Of a stretch of 6,196 bases of DNA, positions 5,572-6,196 are shown piece after piece. The notes under the pieces were generated by a model that did not search any database, was not told where the DNA came from, and saw only the letters and a program-made list of their open reading frames with translations. How positions within the stretch are numbered: the first letter of the stretch is position 1; the number at the start of each line of letters is the position of its first letter. The translations under genes and the position numbers were made by a program. The DNA comes from Methylococcaceae bacterium NSP1-2 (GTDB lineage: Bacteria > Pseudomonadota > Gammaproteobacteria > Methylococcales > Methylomonadaceae), in assembly GCA_002256685.1 (NCBI GenBank), contig NQJH01000113.1:1-6196 (forward strand), given 5' to 3'.

Positions 5572-6196
5572 ATGAGTAAAATCGTTGATATTAAAGCAAG
5601 AGAAATTTTAGATTCACGCGGTAACCCAACTTTAGAAGCGGATGTGACTTTAGAATCAGGCGTAGTTGGTAGTGCAATGGTGCCATCAGGTGCGTCAACT
5701 GGCGAGCGTGAAGCGATTGAATTGCGTGATGGCGATAAAAACCGTTATTTGGGCAAAGGCGTATTGAATGCAATCAATAACGTCAACACTGAAATTCGTG
5801 CGGCGATTGTTGGCATGGATGCAAACGACCAAGCGGCAATTGATAACGCGATGATTGCCTTAGATGGCACAGACAACAAAGCCCGTTTAGGCGCGAATGC
5901 GATTTTATCCGTGTCTATGGCAGTGGCTCATGCAGCGGCGAAAGAAGCAGGCGTACCGTTGTACCGTCATTTGAACAAATCAGGTAAATTCATCATGCCT
6001 GTGCCTATGATGAACATCATCAACGGCGGTTCACACGCAGATAACAGCGTTGATTTACAAGAGTTTATGATTTTGCCAGTCGGCGCACCGACTTTCCGTG
6101 AAGCGATTCGTTATGGCGCGGAAGTGTTTCATAACTTAGCCAAAGTATTGAAATCACGCGGCTTGGCAACGACAGTTGGTGATGAAGGCGGTTTTG
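5572..6196 (+). CDS. eno: enolase, N-terminal part (truncated by window edge)
   Basis: Enolase interconverts 2-phosphoglycerate and phosphoenolpyruvate in glycolysis and gluconeogenesis; in many proteobacteria it is also part of the RNA degradosome. The 208 complete codons seen here match about half of a typical protein of roughly 430 residues. The N-terminal domain begins MSKIVDIKAREILDSRGNPT and has the mobile catalytic loop SGASTGE (39-45; Ser42 binds the Mg ion). The barrel domain follows with PVPMMNIINGG (144-153), the active-site His155 in HADN, Glu164 in QEFMI, and Glu205 in GDEGGF at the window edge. The first metal-ligand Asp, the catalytic Lys and the C-terminus lie beyond the window. 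ftsB would be expected next, from the order in Pseudomonas. The phosphoenolpyruvate it makes is a substrate of the KdsA encoded just upstream. The frame is intact throughout and identification is firm. Confidence 0.97.
   Translation, partial: MSKIVDIKAREILDSRGNPTLEADVTLESGVVGSAMVPSGASTGEREAIELRDGDKNRYLGKGVLNAINNVNTEIRAAIVGMDANDQAAIDNAMIALDGTDNKARLGANAILSVSMAVAHAAAKEAGVPLYRHLNKSGKFIMPVPMMNIINGGSHADNSVDLQEFMILPVGAPTFREAIRYGAEVFHNLAKVLKSRGLATTVGDEGGF

Overview
This window is a housekeeping segment of a bacterial chromosome, most likely from a gammaproteobacterium of moderate to low GC content. The main support is the gene order tilS - pyrG - kdsA - eno on the plus strand, which is the conserved order known from Pseudomonas and relatives (accA-tilS-pyrG-kdsA-eno-ftsB), together with the sequence character of the products. 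kdsA implies a lipopolysaccharide-bearing Gram-negative cell. The genus cannot be fixed from the sequence alone.

Layout. Positions 1-1162, minus strand: the 5' part of ftsK (387 codons, running off the left edge), covering the four-helix membrane domain, a short Lys/Pro-rich linker and the alpha part of the motor. Positions 1163-1567: an AT-rich divergent intergenic region with a reasonable ftsK promoter candidate, two isolated perfect -10 hexamers facing tilS, and a small bulged hairpin just before the tilS ribosome-binding site. Then on the plus strand come tilS (1568-2899), an 81-base gap with a possible pyrG promoter, pyrG (2981-4609), a 63-base gap with a perfect 9-bp inverted repeat, kdsA (4673-5506), a 65-base gap with a hairpin plus T-run resembling an intrinsic terminator, and the first 208 codons of eno (5572 to the right edge).

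Functionally the plus-strand genes are core functions rather than one pathway: tRNA-Ile2 decoding (TilS), CTP synthesis (PyrG), Kdo synthesis for lipid A/LPS (KdsA) and glycolysis (Eno). CTP and Kdo-8-P are linked because CMP-Kdo is made from CTP, and enolase makes the phosphoenolpyruvate that KdsA consumes. FtsK, transcribed away from them, couples septation to chromosome segregation.

No mobile element, CRISPR array, RNA gene or unknown protein-coding system was seen. The points most worth a second look are: a metal-dependent-type KdsA (all four metal ligands present) in a locus where the relatives I recall carry the metal-independent form; two long A-tracts in the ftsK linker that could give a motor-less FtsK by transcriptional slippage; ftsK rather than accA upstream of tilS; and the secondary-structure elements between pyrG, kdsA and eno.
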